Position numbers and translations under genes: made by a program. Source: an uncultured Clostridia bacterium (GTDB taxonomy: Bacteria; Bacillota; Clostridia; Christensenellales; Aristaeellaceae). Taken from it: 64,000 nt of DNA. The notes under the pieces were generated by a model. The model was not told the origin of the DNA and ran no database searches. It worked only from the letters and a program-made list of their open reading frames with translations. The stretch lies in assembly GCA_937906775.1 (NCBI GenBank), contig CALCUD010000002.1, positions 69,306 through 133,305 of the forward strand, in the 5' to 3' direction. Positions 50,676 to 58,569 of this stretch are shown here, piece by piece (the first letter of the stretch is position 1; each line of letters starts with the position of its first letter).

Positions 50676-51320
50676 TTACGCTTCCATACACCATGCGCAG
50701 GCGTATCCCTCGCCGGCATCCGGTTCTCCGAAACGGAAAATGCGCGGATCCGACGGACAGACAACGGTGACAGGACCGTCATCGGCGATCCGGATCTCAA
50801 AGGAGTTCAGGGGGCGGGACAGCCCCTCGCCCGTACATTTGATAAAGCTTTCCTTCAGGGCCCAATATCTGTAAAACAATTTTCGCTGCGCCTCCGGATC
50901 GGAGAGAGAACACAGTCTTTCATATTCACCGGGATGGAAAAAACGTTTTGCCAGATCCAGCGGGAGGTCCCCGAATGTCTGAATATCACAGCCGACGGCC
51001 CGGGCGGAGGGCGTCCAGACGCACATGACCCTTTGGCCCGAATGGGACAGGTTGAACTGGAAGCGGGAAGCGATCGCGGGGAAATACGGCTTTCCCTGCG
51101 GCCCTGCGGCCCGCGCCAGCCCCTGCGGATCATAGCCGGATCCGGTCAGCGCGCGGTTCAGGAGCCTTTCCGCGCCCAAAGCGAGCCGCCTGTCGTCCGC
51201 CTGCCGCATCCGCAGGATCTTTTCACGTTTATTCGCCGGGATGAATGTCATTTCATCCGGGGAAAACGCCGGATCCGGAATTTCGCCGATATCTGTTATA
51301 TAGAAAAACGGATGATCCAT
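50676..51320 (-). CDS. 4'-Phosphopantetheinyl transferase (Sfp type)
   Basis: 214 residues. Sfp motifs: FNLSHSG (P1), AVGCDIQ (P2; Gln where Glu is usual, with Asp kept for Mg2+), and the P3 block YWALKESFIKCTGEGL with Trp, Lys-Glu and Lys. It transfers phosphopantetheine from CoA to a carrier-protein serine in the cytoplasm. No NRPS, PKS or carrier protein is in the window, so its client is elsewhere; it may be the cell's general PPTase. GGAGGTTACC stands upstream of ATG 51320. First gene of a two-gene minus unit with the RPP gene. Confidence 0.92.
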   Translation of the reverse strand: MDHPFFYITDIGEIPDPAFSPDEMTFIPANKREKILRMRQADDRRLALGAERLLNRALTGSGYDPQGLARAAGPQGKPYFPAIASRFQFNLSHSGQRVMCVWTPSARAVGCDIQTFGDLPLDLAKRFFHPGEYERLCSLSDPEAQRKLFYRYWALKESFIKCTGEGLSRPLNSFEIRIADDGPVTVVCPSDPRIFRFGEPDAGEGYACAWCMEA

Positions 51321-51354
51321 GATTCCGGTAACCTCCTTTTCCCCGATCAGAAGC

Positions 51355-51360
51355 AGTATA
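51355..51360 (-). promoter_or_regulatory. Possible -10 of the PPTase-RPP unit
   Basis: TATACT on the minus strand (in GTGTATACTG), 35 bases before ATG 51320; the -35 (CTGTGA at 18 bases) is weak. Confidence 0.4.
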
Positions 51361-51456
51361 CACTATATATTGAGAAAATCACAGTTAACAGCGGAAAATT
51401 TATGAAATATTGCTCATTGTTTGTCATATGAATATAGACGCAGAACATAGAAAATG

Positions 51457-51465
51457 TGATATAAT
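51457..51465 (+). promoter_or_regulatory. Extended -10 promoter of the sugar-binding protein gene
   Basis: TGATATAAT: TGn plus a perfect TATAAT, which can act with a poor -35. Predicts a leader of about 245 bases. Confidence 0.6.
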
Positions 51466-51470
51466 GATTT

Positions 51471-51490
51471 TTGCGGTCCGCAAACCGCAA
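51471..51490 (+). other. Mutually exclusive small hairpins in the leader
   Basis: TTGCGG can pair with CCGCAA at 51478-51483 around one T, or TTGCGGT can pair with ACCGCAA at 51484-51490. The same 7-mer thus has two partners. It could be a DNA operator or an RNA switch element, or chance. Confidence 0.35.
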
Positions 51491-51560
51491 GAAATATGGA
51501 TTTTGCAATATAAAGTGAGGAATTGCAACGTGTTGAGGGGATTACCCCGTTCGCAATATA

Positions 51561-51574
51561 TGCAAACGATTACA
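51561..51574 (+). promoter_or_regulatory. LacI/CcpA-like operator in the binding-protein leader
   Basis: TGCAAACGATTACA differs at two positions from the ideal LacI-family palindrome TGTAAACGTTTACA and satisfies the CcpA cre core TGNAANCG. It lies ~100 bases downstream of the predicted start of transcription, where it would act as a roadblock. Confidence 0.55.
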
Positions 51575-51717
51575 AGGACGAAAGCAAATAATGAGAATGA
51601 AGGAAGCAAATAGTGAGAAAAAGTGACCTTGCTTTACATTGTGGATGTACGTACAAAGTGTTCATAATATGCTCAAAGGGCACAATGTGCTCAAATAAAA
51701 AAATGGAGGATTGACCC

Positions 51718-53364
51718 ATGAAGAAGTTCCTGGCTGCTCTGCTGGCTGCCACGATGCTGCTGGCGCTGATCCCCGCGGCTATGGCCAGTGATGCCGAACC
51801 CATCACTGTTACCGTGTTCCGTGGCGATCCCGGTGAACAACCCACTGAAGACAACAAGATCTACAAGATGATCGAAGACGAATTCGGCATCAAGTTCGAG
51901 ATCGAATTCCTCGCCGGCGACCTGAACGAGACCCTGTCTCTGAAGATTGCCAACGAAGACTATCCGGACCTGTTCGACGGCGGCAACAGCGCTGAGATGA
52001 TCGAAGCGGCTGACGCTCTGATCGACATGCTGCCCTACATCACCGAGGAAGGCACCCCCAACCTCTACAAGCACATCTACACCGATGACCGCGTGAAGCA
52101 GCTGCTGGACGAAGATGGCCATCTGCACATCATCCCCAACTACGGCATCAACTACAACGGTCAGATCCAGAACGAGCCCAACGGCCCCATGTTCTTCATC
52201 CAGAAGCAGGTCATCGCGTGGAACAACTACGTGGTGCCCACCACCCTGGACGAGTACTTCGACCTGCTCGAGCGCTTCGTGGCTGAGAATCCCACCGACA
52301 AGAACGGCACGCCCTACACCGGCTTTGCCATCCTGTGCGAAGACTGGCGTCACTTCTGCCTGATCAACCCCGTTCAGCACCTGATGGGCCGCCCGAACGA
52401 CGGTGAAGTCATCATTGACATCAGCACCCCCGAATACAAGACCACGACCTTCATCAATCAGGAATATGCGAAGCCCTACTACAAGAAGCTGAACGAAGAG
52501 TTCAACAAGGGCATCATCAACAAGGACACCTTCGTTATGAACTATGACCAGTACATCGCTGCTCTGTCCAACGGCACCATCCTGGCCATGTTCGATCAGG
52601 GCTGGGACTTCGATCCGGCTACCGCCGCTCTGAATGCCGCCGGCATGTACGAGAACACCTACCTGGGCCTGCCGCTGGTCTATGACGAAAGCTATGGCTA
52701 CGGCGTCATCGAAGAGCACTATGTCAACGGTGCTGTCATGAACAAAGACCGCGGCTTCGGTATCTCCGTCAACTGCGAGTATCCGGAACGCATGATCAAC
52801 CTCTTCGAGAACCTCCTGTCCGACAAGTGGCAGAAGATCCTCCAGTGGGGTATCGAAGACGAAGATTACTACGTCGAAGACGGCCGTATGCTGATGACCA
52901 AGGAACAGTACGAACAGCGCAACGATGTTTCCTGGCAGCGCGCGAATCAGGCTCTGGCCATCTGGCAGTCTGCTCCCAAGAAGCAGGGCGTGCAGGATGA
53001 CGGCAATGCCTGGGCTCCCACCGATCAGGCTGAGATGTACTTCGGACTGATGAACGAATACGACATTGACTTCTTCGCCAAGTGCGGTCTGAAGGTTCCC
53101 GGTGACGTGTTCGACAAGACCCTGCCTCTGGCTCCCTACGGAGAAGCCTGGCAGATCGACAAGGGACCCATCTCTGTCGAATATGCTGACTTCAATGCGA
53201 TCCAGGACCGCTGCCTGCCTGAAATCATCATGGCGACCGACGATGCTGACTTCGATGCCAAGTGGGATGCTTTCGTTGAAGAAATCAACCCCTCCTGCGA
53301 AGTTTACACCAACTTCATGCAGGAAGAAGTCCTGAAGCTCGTGAAGCAGGCTTTGGGTGAATAA
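51718..53364 (+). CDS. Extracellular sugar-binding protein of an Lpl-type ABC importer
   Basis: 548 residues. Signal peptide MKKFLAALLAATMLLALIPA with cleavage near AMA-SDA; no lipobox cysteine, unusual for a Gram-positive binding protein. The body is a solute-binding protein type 1 of the LplA/LipO group (VTVFRGDPGEQPTEDNKIYK start, then YPDLFDGGN). Codon use is extreme: all eleven arginines I counted are CGC or CGT, with no CGG or AGA, and Asn, Asp, Ile and Phe favour C-ending codons, unlike adjacent genes. That marks very high expression. It is followed by a hairpin before the permeases, which would lower their transcript level. Confidence 0.92.
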   Translation: MKKFLAALLAATMLLALIPAAMASDAEPITVTVFRGDPGEQPTEDNKIYKMIEDEFGIKFEIEFLAGDLNETLSLKIANEDYPDLFDGGNSAEMIEAADALIDMLPYITEEGTPNLYKHIYTDDRVKQLLDEDGHLHIIPNYGINYNGQIQNEPNGPMFFIQKQVIAWNNYVVPTTLDEYFDLLERFVAENPTDKNGTPYTGFAILCEDWRHFCLINPVQHLMGRPNDGEVIIDISTPEYKTTTFINQEYAKPYYKKLNEEFNKGIINKDTFVMNYDQYIAALSNGTILAMFDQGWDFDPATAALNAAGMYENTYLGLPLVYDESYGYGVIEEHYVNGAVMNKDRGFGISVNCEYPERMINLFENLLSDKWQKILQWGIEDEDYYVEDGRMLMTKEQYEQRNDVSWQRANQALAIWQSAPKKQGVQDDGNAWAPTDQAEMYFGLMNEYDIDFFAKCGLKVPGDVFDKTLPLAPYGEAWQIDKGPISVEYADFNAIQDRCLPEIIMATDDADFDAKWDAFVEEINPSCEVYTNFMQEEVLKLVKQALGE

Positions 53365-53380
53365 TTAAGTCTTGCGGATC

Positions 53381-53414
53381 ATGGGGAGGGATACGTCTCT
53401 CCCCATGATTTTTT
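53381..53414 (+). terminator. Intercistronic (partial) terminator between binding protein and permeases
   Basis: An 11-bp stem (ATGGGGAGGGA / TCTCTCCCCAT, one G-T pair) with a TACG loop, then GATTTTTT. It should let only part of the transcription reach the permease genes. Confidence 0.8.
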
Positions 53415-53431
53415 AGGGAGGAGTGTTGATT

Positions 53432-54394
53432 ATGGCCGGTATAGCTCAAAATACGGCGAAACCTGTCATCAATGTCAGGAAAAAGAGCTTCTGGAAAACA
53501 CTGGGACAGCAAAAACAGCTGATGATCATGTCTGTTCCGATGTTGCTTTATGTGCTGTGGTTCAATTACGCGCCCATGTGGGGCTGGGTGACGGCTTTCC
53601 AGGATTATACCCCTAAGAAAGGTCTCACCGGAAGCGAATGGGTCGGGTTGAAGAATTTCATCTGGCTGTTCGGCCGCGAGGATTTCATCCGCAGCATCCG
53701 GAACACACTGGCCATGAGCATTATCAATCTCGTGTTCGGTACGGTTTCTTCCATTTTGCTGGCTGTGCTGCTCAATGAAGTCAGGAACAAGGCATTCAAG
53801 CGCACGGTTCAGACCGTGACCTATCTGCCGCACTTCCTGAGTATGGTCATTGTTGTCAGCATGGCTCAGAATATATTCATGAGCGACGGTGCCATCAATA
53901 ACGTCCTGATGAGTCTGGGCATCATCAAGGAACCTGTATTCTGGCTGGGTGAAGGAAACAGATTCTGGTGGCTTGTCGGCGTCATCAACGTATGGAAGGA
54001 AGTCGGCTGGAATACGATCATTTATATTTCAGCCATGACATCCATTGACCCGTGTCTGTATGAGGCAGCCTCCATTGACGGCGCGGGACGCTTCCAGCGG
54101 ATCCTGCATGTCACGCTGCCCGGCATCAAATCCACCTTTGTTATTCTGCTCATCATGAACATCGGCCACCTGATGGAAGCCGGTTTCGAAATCCAGTATC
54201 TGATGGGAAACAAACTGGTTCAGGAATTCTCTGAAACCATTGACGTATTCGTTCTCCGCTATGGTCTCGGTATGCAGCGCCCGAATTACAGCACCGCCGT
54301 CGCGGCCGGTATGTTCAAGAGCGTTGTGGCCATTATCCTGCTGATGGCGGCGAACACGATTTCCAGAAAACTTGATGAAGAAACATTGATTTAA
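53432..54394 (+). CDS. Sugar ABC transporter permease (LplB type)
   Basis: 320 residues from ATG 53432 with AGGGAGGAG 8 bases upstream; the GTG at 53423 is too close to that site. It has six membrane helices and starts with a basic, cytoplasmic N-terminus (NVRKKSFWKTLGQQKQL). The EAA loop EAASIDGAGRFQRILHVTLP contacts the ATPase. The FNYAPMWGWVTAFQDY segment is characteristic of LplB permeases. No ATPase gene lies in this cluster, so a shared MsmK-type ATPase elsewhere must power it. Confidence 0.95.
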   Translation: MAGIAQNTAKPVINVRKKSFWKTLGQQKQLMIMSVPMLLYVLWFNYAPMWGWVTAFQDYTPKKGLTGSEWVGLKNFIWLFGREDFIRSIRNTLAMSIINLVFGTVSSILLAVLLNEVRNKAFKRTVQTVTYLPHFLSMVIVVSMAQNIFMSDGAINNVLMSLGIIKEPVFWLGEGNRFWWLVGVINVWKEVGWNTIIYISAMTSIDPCLYEAASIDGAGRFQRILHVTLPGIKSTFVILLIMNIGHLMEAGFEIQYLMGNKLVQEFSETIDVFVLRYGLGMQRPNYSTAVAAGMFKSVVAIILLMAANTISRKLDEETLI

Positions 54395-54411
54395 GAAGGG
54401 AGGAGTATCCT

Positions 54412-55305
54412 GTGACAACAGTAGCTGTGAAACCGAAGCATAAGGCCAAGAGAAGGGATATTGCCTTCCCGATCGTGAATACGATTATCCTGTGCCTGAT
54501 CATGATCGTTACCCTGTACCCTGTTCTCAATACGTTGGCAATCTCCTTCAACGACGGTACCGATGCCCTGCGCGGCGGGATCGGGCTCTGGCCCCGCGTA
54601 TGGAGCACTAAGGCGTATCAGTCGATCCTGGGAGATAAAGACGTTTATCAGGCATTCTTTATATCCGTTTCCAAGACCGTGATCACGACCATCCTGAACC
54701 TGTTCCTGACCTCCATGCTGGCCTTCGCGCTGAGCCGGAAGGAATATGTTCTGCGGAAGTTCATTACGACCATTCTGGTTCTGACGATGTACGTCAACGC
54801 CGGTCTGATCCCGAATTATCTGCTGATCACCCAGACCATGCACCTGCAGAAGACCTTCTGGGTCTATATCATTCCCACCTGTTTCTCCTGCTTCAACATG
54901 ATCGTAATCCGGACCTATATCTGCGGGCTGCCGGACGCGCTGGTCGAATCCGCGCGGATCGACGGCGCCGGCGATATCCGGGCGTTCTTCCAGATCATTC
55001 TGCCGCTGTGTACACCGGTTCTGGCGACAGTGGCTCTGTTTGTAGCTGTCGGCGCCTGGAACAGCTGGTTTGATACCTACCTGTACAACGGCGGCAAGAA
55101 ATATCTGCATACCCTGCAGTATGTTCTGAAGATGAAACTTGCCACCACACAGGCCCAGGCGAACGCGGCGAAATCTTCTGCGGACGCGCTGGCTTCCACG
55201 ACACAGACAACCCCGATCGTGGCCGCGGTACCGATCCTGGTGGTCTATCCCTTCCTGCAGCGCTACTTCGTTACCGGTATGGCGCTGGGCAGCGTCAAGG
55301 GCTGA
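54412..55305 (+). CDS. Sugar ABC transporter permease (LplC type)
   Basis: 297 residues; GTG start with GGGAGGAG 7 bases upstream. Six helices, with ILCLIMIVTLYPVLNTLAIS near the start. The EAA loop varies slightly: ESARIDGAGDIRAFFQIILP (Glu-Ser-Ala in place of Glu-Ala-Ala). SWFDTYLYNGGKKYLHTLQY and the ending FVTGMALGSVKG are LplC features. Forms the heterodimeric channel with the preceding permease; 17 bases between them. Confidence 0.95.
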   Translation: MTTVAVKPKHKAKRRDIAFPIVNTIILCLIMIVTLYPVLNTLAISFNDGTDALRGGIGLWPRVWSTKAYQSILGDKDVYQAFFISVSKTVITTILNLFLTSMLAFALSRKEYVLRKFITTILVLTMYVNAGLIPNYLLITQTMHLQKTFWVYIIPTCFSCFNMIVIRTYICGLPDALVESARIDGAGDIRAFFQIILPLCTPVLATVALFVAVGAWNSWFDTYLYNGGKKYLHTLQYVLKMKLATTQAQANAAKSSADALASTTQTTPIVAAVPILVVYPFLQRYFVTGMALGSVKG

Positions 55306-55343
55306 TCCGACTGTTTACTTTTTGAGGAAAGGAGGCTGTACTC

Positions 55344-56246
55344 ATGACGGACCGGATTGTTCGGGATTTCAATACGCAGGGCCGGTATGAGGACGGCTTC
55401 CGGATCCTGCAGGGGAAACAGGAATATGTTACCTATCCGGATGAATCCTCCTTCCGTGTATGGTACTCCGATATCCCATGGCAGTATGAGACGCACTATC
55501 ACTCCGCTGTCGAGATCGTGCTGACGCTCAGCGGCGAGGTTCGATACGAGGCGGACGGCAGGAACTGGACGGTGGGGGAGAATGAAGTGATCCTGATCCC
55601 GCCGGGAATGCCGCATGCACTGAGCATGGGACCGGACAGCAAAAGGCTGCTGTTCCTGTTTGAGCCGGACGCGATTTTCAGCATGCGGGATATCAAAACC
55701 TATATGTCGACCTTCAGCCAGGTCTTCCTGCTGAACGACGGGTCCGATCTTCAGACCGGCGTCCGGGACCTGCTGAACCGCGCCTGGGACGCTTTCCGGG
55801 AGCAGGATCCGCTGTGGAATACCGAATGCTACGGATGTATGATGCTGATCTATACCCTGCTCGGGAAAAGATATCTGTCCACGGCTGCGCCCAGACGTCA
55901 GTCTGAATCCACCGGCATGGACGCAGATATCATCACCGGCGTCATGACTTATATCAACAACCATTACAAGGAAGATGTGACGCTGGATGAAGTCGCTGAT
56001 TTCGCAGGCTTCAGCCGGTACTATTTCAGCCGGACCTTCAAACAGCGGACAGGATATTCCTTTAAGGAGTATCTGTGTCAGAAACGGATCCAGGTCGCAA
56101 TGGATCTGCTGACGCACAGTCAGATCCCCATGCGCGACGTCGCACGGGAAAGCGGATTCGGGAGCGTGGCTACTTTCAACCGGGTCTTCCGGGAAATCAG
56201 AAACTGTACACCGACCCAATACCGCGCGATTTACGGAGATTACTGA
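55344..56246 (+). CDS. AraC family transcriptional regulator with cupin sensor
   Basis: 300 residues. An N-terminal cupin (SDIPWQYETHYHSAVEIVLT, PPGMPHALSMG) should bind a sugar; the C-terminal two-HTH domain (VTLDEVADFAGFSRYYFSRT, FKEYLCQKRIQVAMDLL, VARESGFGSVATFNRVFR) binds DNA. It lies 38 bases after the LplC gene with AAAGGAGG upstream, so it is made with the importer and likely activates it or the linked glycosidases. A terminator follows. Confidence 0.93.
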   Translation: MTDRIVRDFNTQGRYEDGFRILQGKQEYVTYPDESSFRVWYSDIPWQYETHYHSAVEIVLTLSGEVRYEADGRNWTVGENEVILIPPGMPHALSMGPDSKRLLFLFEPDAIFSMRDIKTYMSTFSQVFLLNDGSDLQTGVRDLLNRAWDAFREQDPLWNTECYGCMMLIYTLLGKRYLSTAAPRRQSESTGMDADIITGVMTYINNHYKEDVTLDEVADFAGFSRYYFSRTFKQRTGYSFKEYLCQKRIQVAMDLLTHSQIPMRDVARESGFGSVATFNRVFREIRNCTPTQYRAIYGDY

Positions 56247-56256
56247 AAACCGAACT

Positions 56257-56295
56257 GCCCGGGATGCGGAAAGCCGTTTCCCGGGCTTCTTTTTT
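56257..56295 (+). terminator. Terminator of the sugar importer operon
   Basis: GCCCGGGA / TCCCGGGC with a 14-base loop, then TTCTTTTTT. Confidence 0.85.
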
Positions 56296-56373
56296 GCGGA
56301 AGGAATCCGCAATGCCGATATCGAAATAGCTTGAGAAGTCATCAAAATATTTACGAAAGAAAGAAGGATCCGA

Positions 56374-57012
56374 ATGGAAAAACAACAGGTTTATGCCGCG
56401 ATTGACCATACGCTGCTGAAACAGCAGGCGACCTGGGAGGACATCCGGGCGATCTGCGATGAGGCGCTGGAGTACGGTACCGCATCCGTATGCATTCCCC
56501 CGTGCTATGTCCGCCGGGCAGCTGAATATCTGGCAGGCCGTTTGCCTGTATGCACCGTGATTGGGTTCCCGAACGGCAATTCCACTACCGCCTGCAAGGT
56601 TTTTGAGGCAAAGGAGGCGGTGGAAAACGGCGCGGAGGAGATCGACATGGTGATCAACATCGGCGAGCTCAAAGCCGGGAATTCCGCCTATGTGCTTGAG
56701 GAGATCAAAGCGATCAAGGCGGCGATCGGGGACAAGATCCTGAAGGTCATCATTGAAACCTGCCTGCTGACAGAGGAGGAGAAAATTGAGATGTGCCGGA
56801 TCGTGACCGAGTCCGGCGCGGATTTCATCAAAACTTCCACCGGATTCTCCACCGCCGGGGCAACGCCGGAGGATGTTGCCCTGATGCGGAAATACAGCGG
56901 CCCCCAGGTACAGGTCAAGGCTGCCGGCGGTATTTCCTGCCTGGAGGACGCGGTGCGTTTTCTGGAGCTTGGAGCAAGCCGGCTCGGAACCAGCAGGACA
57001 AAGAAGCTGTAA
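56374..57012 (+). CDS. deoC: Deoxyribose-phosphate aldolase
   Basis: 212 residues. It cleaves 2-deoxyribose-5-phosphate to glyceraldehyde-3-phosphate and acetaldehyde during deoxynucleoside breakdown. Class I aldolase lysines: Schiff-base Lys153 in FIKTSTGF and Lys182 in VKAAGGI; Asp in EIDMVINIG completes the relay. AIDHTLLK at the start is diagnostic. ATG 56374 has AAGAAGGA upstream. No deoA/deoD/cdd genes are adjacent, so it stands apart from the usual deo operon. Confidence 0.97.
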   Translation: MEKQQVYAAIDHTLLKQQATWEDIRAICDEALEYGTASVCIPPCYVRRAAEYLAGRLPVCTVIGFPNGNSTTACKVFEAKEAVENGAEEIDMVINIGELKAGNSAYVLEEIKAIKAAIGDKILKVIIETCLLTEEEKIEMCRIVTESGADFIKTSTGFSTAGATPEDVALMRKYSGPQVQVKAAGGISCLEDAVRFLELGASRLGTSRTKKL

Positions 57013-57029
57013 ACCTGCAGAACGGGATG

Positions 57030-57057
57030 AAAGGCGGGAGGATTCCCGCCTTTTTTT
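57030..57057 (+). terminator. Terminator after deoC
   Basis: 10-bp perfect stem AAAGGCGGGA / TCCCGCCTTT, GGAT loop, seven Ts. Confidence 0.92.
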
Positions 57058-57062
57058 CAATA

Positions 57063-57076
57063 TGAAAACGTTTACT
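57063..57076 (+). promoter_or_regulatory. CcpA cre-like / LacI-type operator before the MATE gene
   Basis: TGAAAACGTTTACT matches the cre core TGNAANCG and is nearly palindromic. Its right end overlaps TTTACT (57071-57076), which with a TATAAT at 57093 could be a promoter, but that -10 overlaps the start codon and would give a leaderless or shorter product. Confidence 0.5.
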
Positions 57077-57096
57077 TTTATCGGGAAGCGGATATA

Positions 57097-58527
57097 ATGA
57101 AAGATAAAGAACTGATGAATCGGGAGGCCTGTCATTTGCGACACACCGGATTTGACTGGAAGGATTTTATCCGCCGGGTCATGGTCATTGCCGTTCCCGT
57201 CGCGCTGCAGAATCTGCTGACCACCACCGGCAGTATGGTGGATACGGTCATGCTGGCGGCGCTGGGGGAGAATACCGTCGGCGCCGTGGGACTCTGCGCG
57301 CAGTTTTCCGGGTTGATGTTCAGCTGCTACTGGGGCTTTGTCGGCGGAGGTATGCTGTTCTTCAGCCAGTATTACGGCGCGAAGGATGACGACGGGATCA
57401 ACAAGAGCTACGGCCTGACCTTTACCTGCATGATCACGGTCGGCCTGATTTTCGGAATGCTGGCGATGCTTCTTCCGGACTGGATCATGCGGCTGTATAC
57501 GGATAAGACGGAGCTGCACATGATCGGGATCGACTATCTCCGGATCGTCGGACTGGCTTATCCGCTTCAGGTTTATTCCATGTGCATCGCCTGCCTGCTC
57601 CGGACGACCGGAAAGGTCCGGATCCCGCTGTACGGGTCGATTGCTTCTGTCGCGACCAATATTGTTTTCAACGCGCTGCTGATTCCCCGGATGGGCGTCC
57701 GCGGAGCGGCGACCGCGACCGTACTGGCCTCGGTGGTGAATGTGACGGTCAACCTGCTTCTGGGCCGGATCCAGAAGCATCCGAATCTTTTCCGCATTTC
57801 GAAACATTTCGGATGGGACCGCGCGATGCTGTCGGTCTATTTCAAAAAGTGCTTTCCGATTCTGCTGAACGAACTGCTGATCGGCGTAGGCGCTATGGTG
57901 ATCAATATCGTGCTGGGGCGGCAGAGCACGCAGGCGATCGCCGCGCTGGCGGTGTTCCGTTCGCTCGAAGGCTTTGTAATCGGATTCTTCGCGGGATTTT
58001 CCAACGCGTCCTCGGTGCTGGCCGGAACAGAGATCGGCGCCGGGAATATCCGGGTGGCCTGGGACCGGGCGAAAAGGATCGTTTACCTGTGCCAGGCGTT
58101 TATTCTGCTTGCCGTCCTGCTTCTGGTGGCAATCCATACGCCTTTGTTCCATGCCATGGGCCTGGAGGGTCAGAGTTTTGATTACTGCACCGGCATGCTG
58201 CTGATCTACGGAGCGGCCTGTCTGATCCGGATGGGAAACTGGACCATGAACGATACCTATCGCAGCGCGGGGGACGCCACGACCGGAACGGTGCTGGAGA
58301 TCATCTTCATGTATCTGATGATCCTGCCGCTGGTCTGTCTGACCGGGCTCGTATGGAAATCGCCGTTCCTGATCGTGTTTCTGATGTGTTATGTCGACGA
58401 ACCGATCCGTTTCGTGATCATGCAGCGGCATATGTATTCCGGAAAATGGATCCGTCCGGTCACCCCGCAGGGGATCGAAGCGCTGCGCAGGCTGCGGGAG
58501 GAAATGGCACGGGAAGGAAATACATAA
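57097..58527 (+). CDS. MATE family efflux transporter
   Basis: 476 residues, twelve membrane helices in two six-helix halves. Family phrases: VMVIAVPVALQNLLTTTGSM, VDTVMLAALGE, SGLMFSCYWGFVGGGMLFFSQYYG in the first half and LLIGVGAMVINIVLGRQSTQ in the second. It probably exports cationic drugs or metabolites using H+ or Na+. ATG 57097 has GGGAAG 8 bases upstream; ATG 57115 is a possible shorter start. An unusually soluble 25-residue N-terminus is predicted with the first start. Confidence 0.93.
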   Translation: MKDKELMNREACHLRHTGFDWKDFIRRVMVIAVPVALQNLLTTTGSMVDTVMLAALGENTVGAVGLCAQFSGLMFSCYWGFVGGGMLFFSQYYGAKDDDGINKSYGLTFTCMITVGLIFGMLAMLLPDWIMRLYTDKTELHMIGIDYLRIVGLAYPLQVYSMCIACLLRTTGKVRIPLYGSIASVATNIVFNALLIPRMGVRGAATATVLASVVNVTVNLLLGRIQKHPNLFRISKHFGWDRAMLSVYFKKCFPILLNELLIGVGAMVINIVLGRQSTQAIAALAVFRSLEGFVIGFFAGFSNASSVLAGTEIGAGNIRVAWDRAKRIVYLCQAFILLAVLLLVAIHTPLFHAMGLEGQSFDYCTGMLLIYGAACLIRMGNWTMNDTYRSAGDATTGTVLEIIFMYLMILPLVCLTGLVWKSPFLIVFLMCYVDEPIRFVIMQRHMYSGKWIRPVTPQGIEALRRLREEMAREGNT

Positions 58528-58557
58528 AAAAGAGCTTTCCCCGTTTCGGGAAAGCTC
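58526..58557 (-). terminator. Terminator of the HD-domain gene (minus strand)
   Basis: GAGCTTTCCC / GGGAAAGCTC with a 6-base loop; on the minus strand it is followed by TTTTTT. It also lies just after the MATE stop and may serve both. Confidence 0.8.
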
Positions 58558-58569
58558 CATACCGGTCTT

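Larger units (their letters stand above)
51321..51717. other. AT-rich divergent regulatory region (397 bp)
   Basis: Between the PPTase (minus) and the binding-protein gene (plus). It is clearly poorer in GC than flanking genes. Contents: a minus-strand -10 (51355-51360), a plus-strand extended -10 (51457-51465), alternative hairpins (51471-51490), a LacI/CcpA-like operator (51561-51574), and a probable ~250-base leader ending in the TGGAGGA site at 51704. A short TTG-start frame (51410-51613) has no binding site and is not called. Confidence 0.65.

Noticed and set aside
51410..51613. 67-codon frame in the binding-protein leader
   Set aside because: TTG start without ribosome site, no family similarity, and it runs across regulatory elements.
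56197..58560. 787-codon minus-strand frame opposite deoC and the MATE gene
   Set aside because: Same compositional cause; low-complexity His/Arg/Asp-rich translation and no start signals, and it crosses two terminators.
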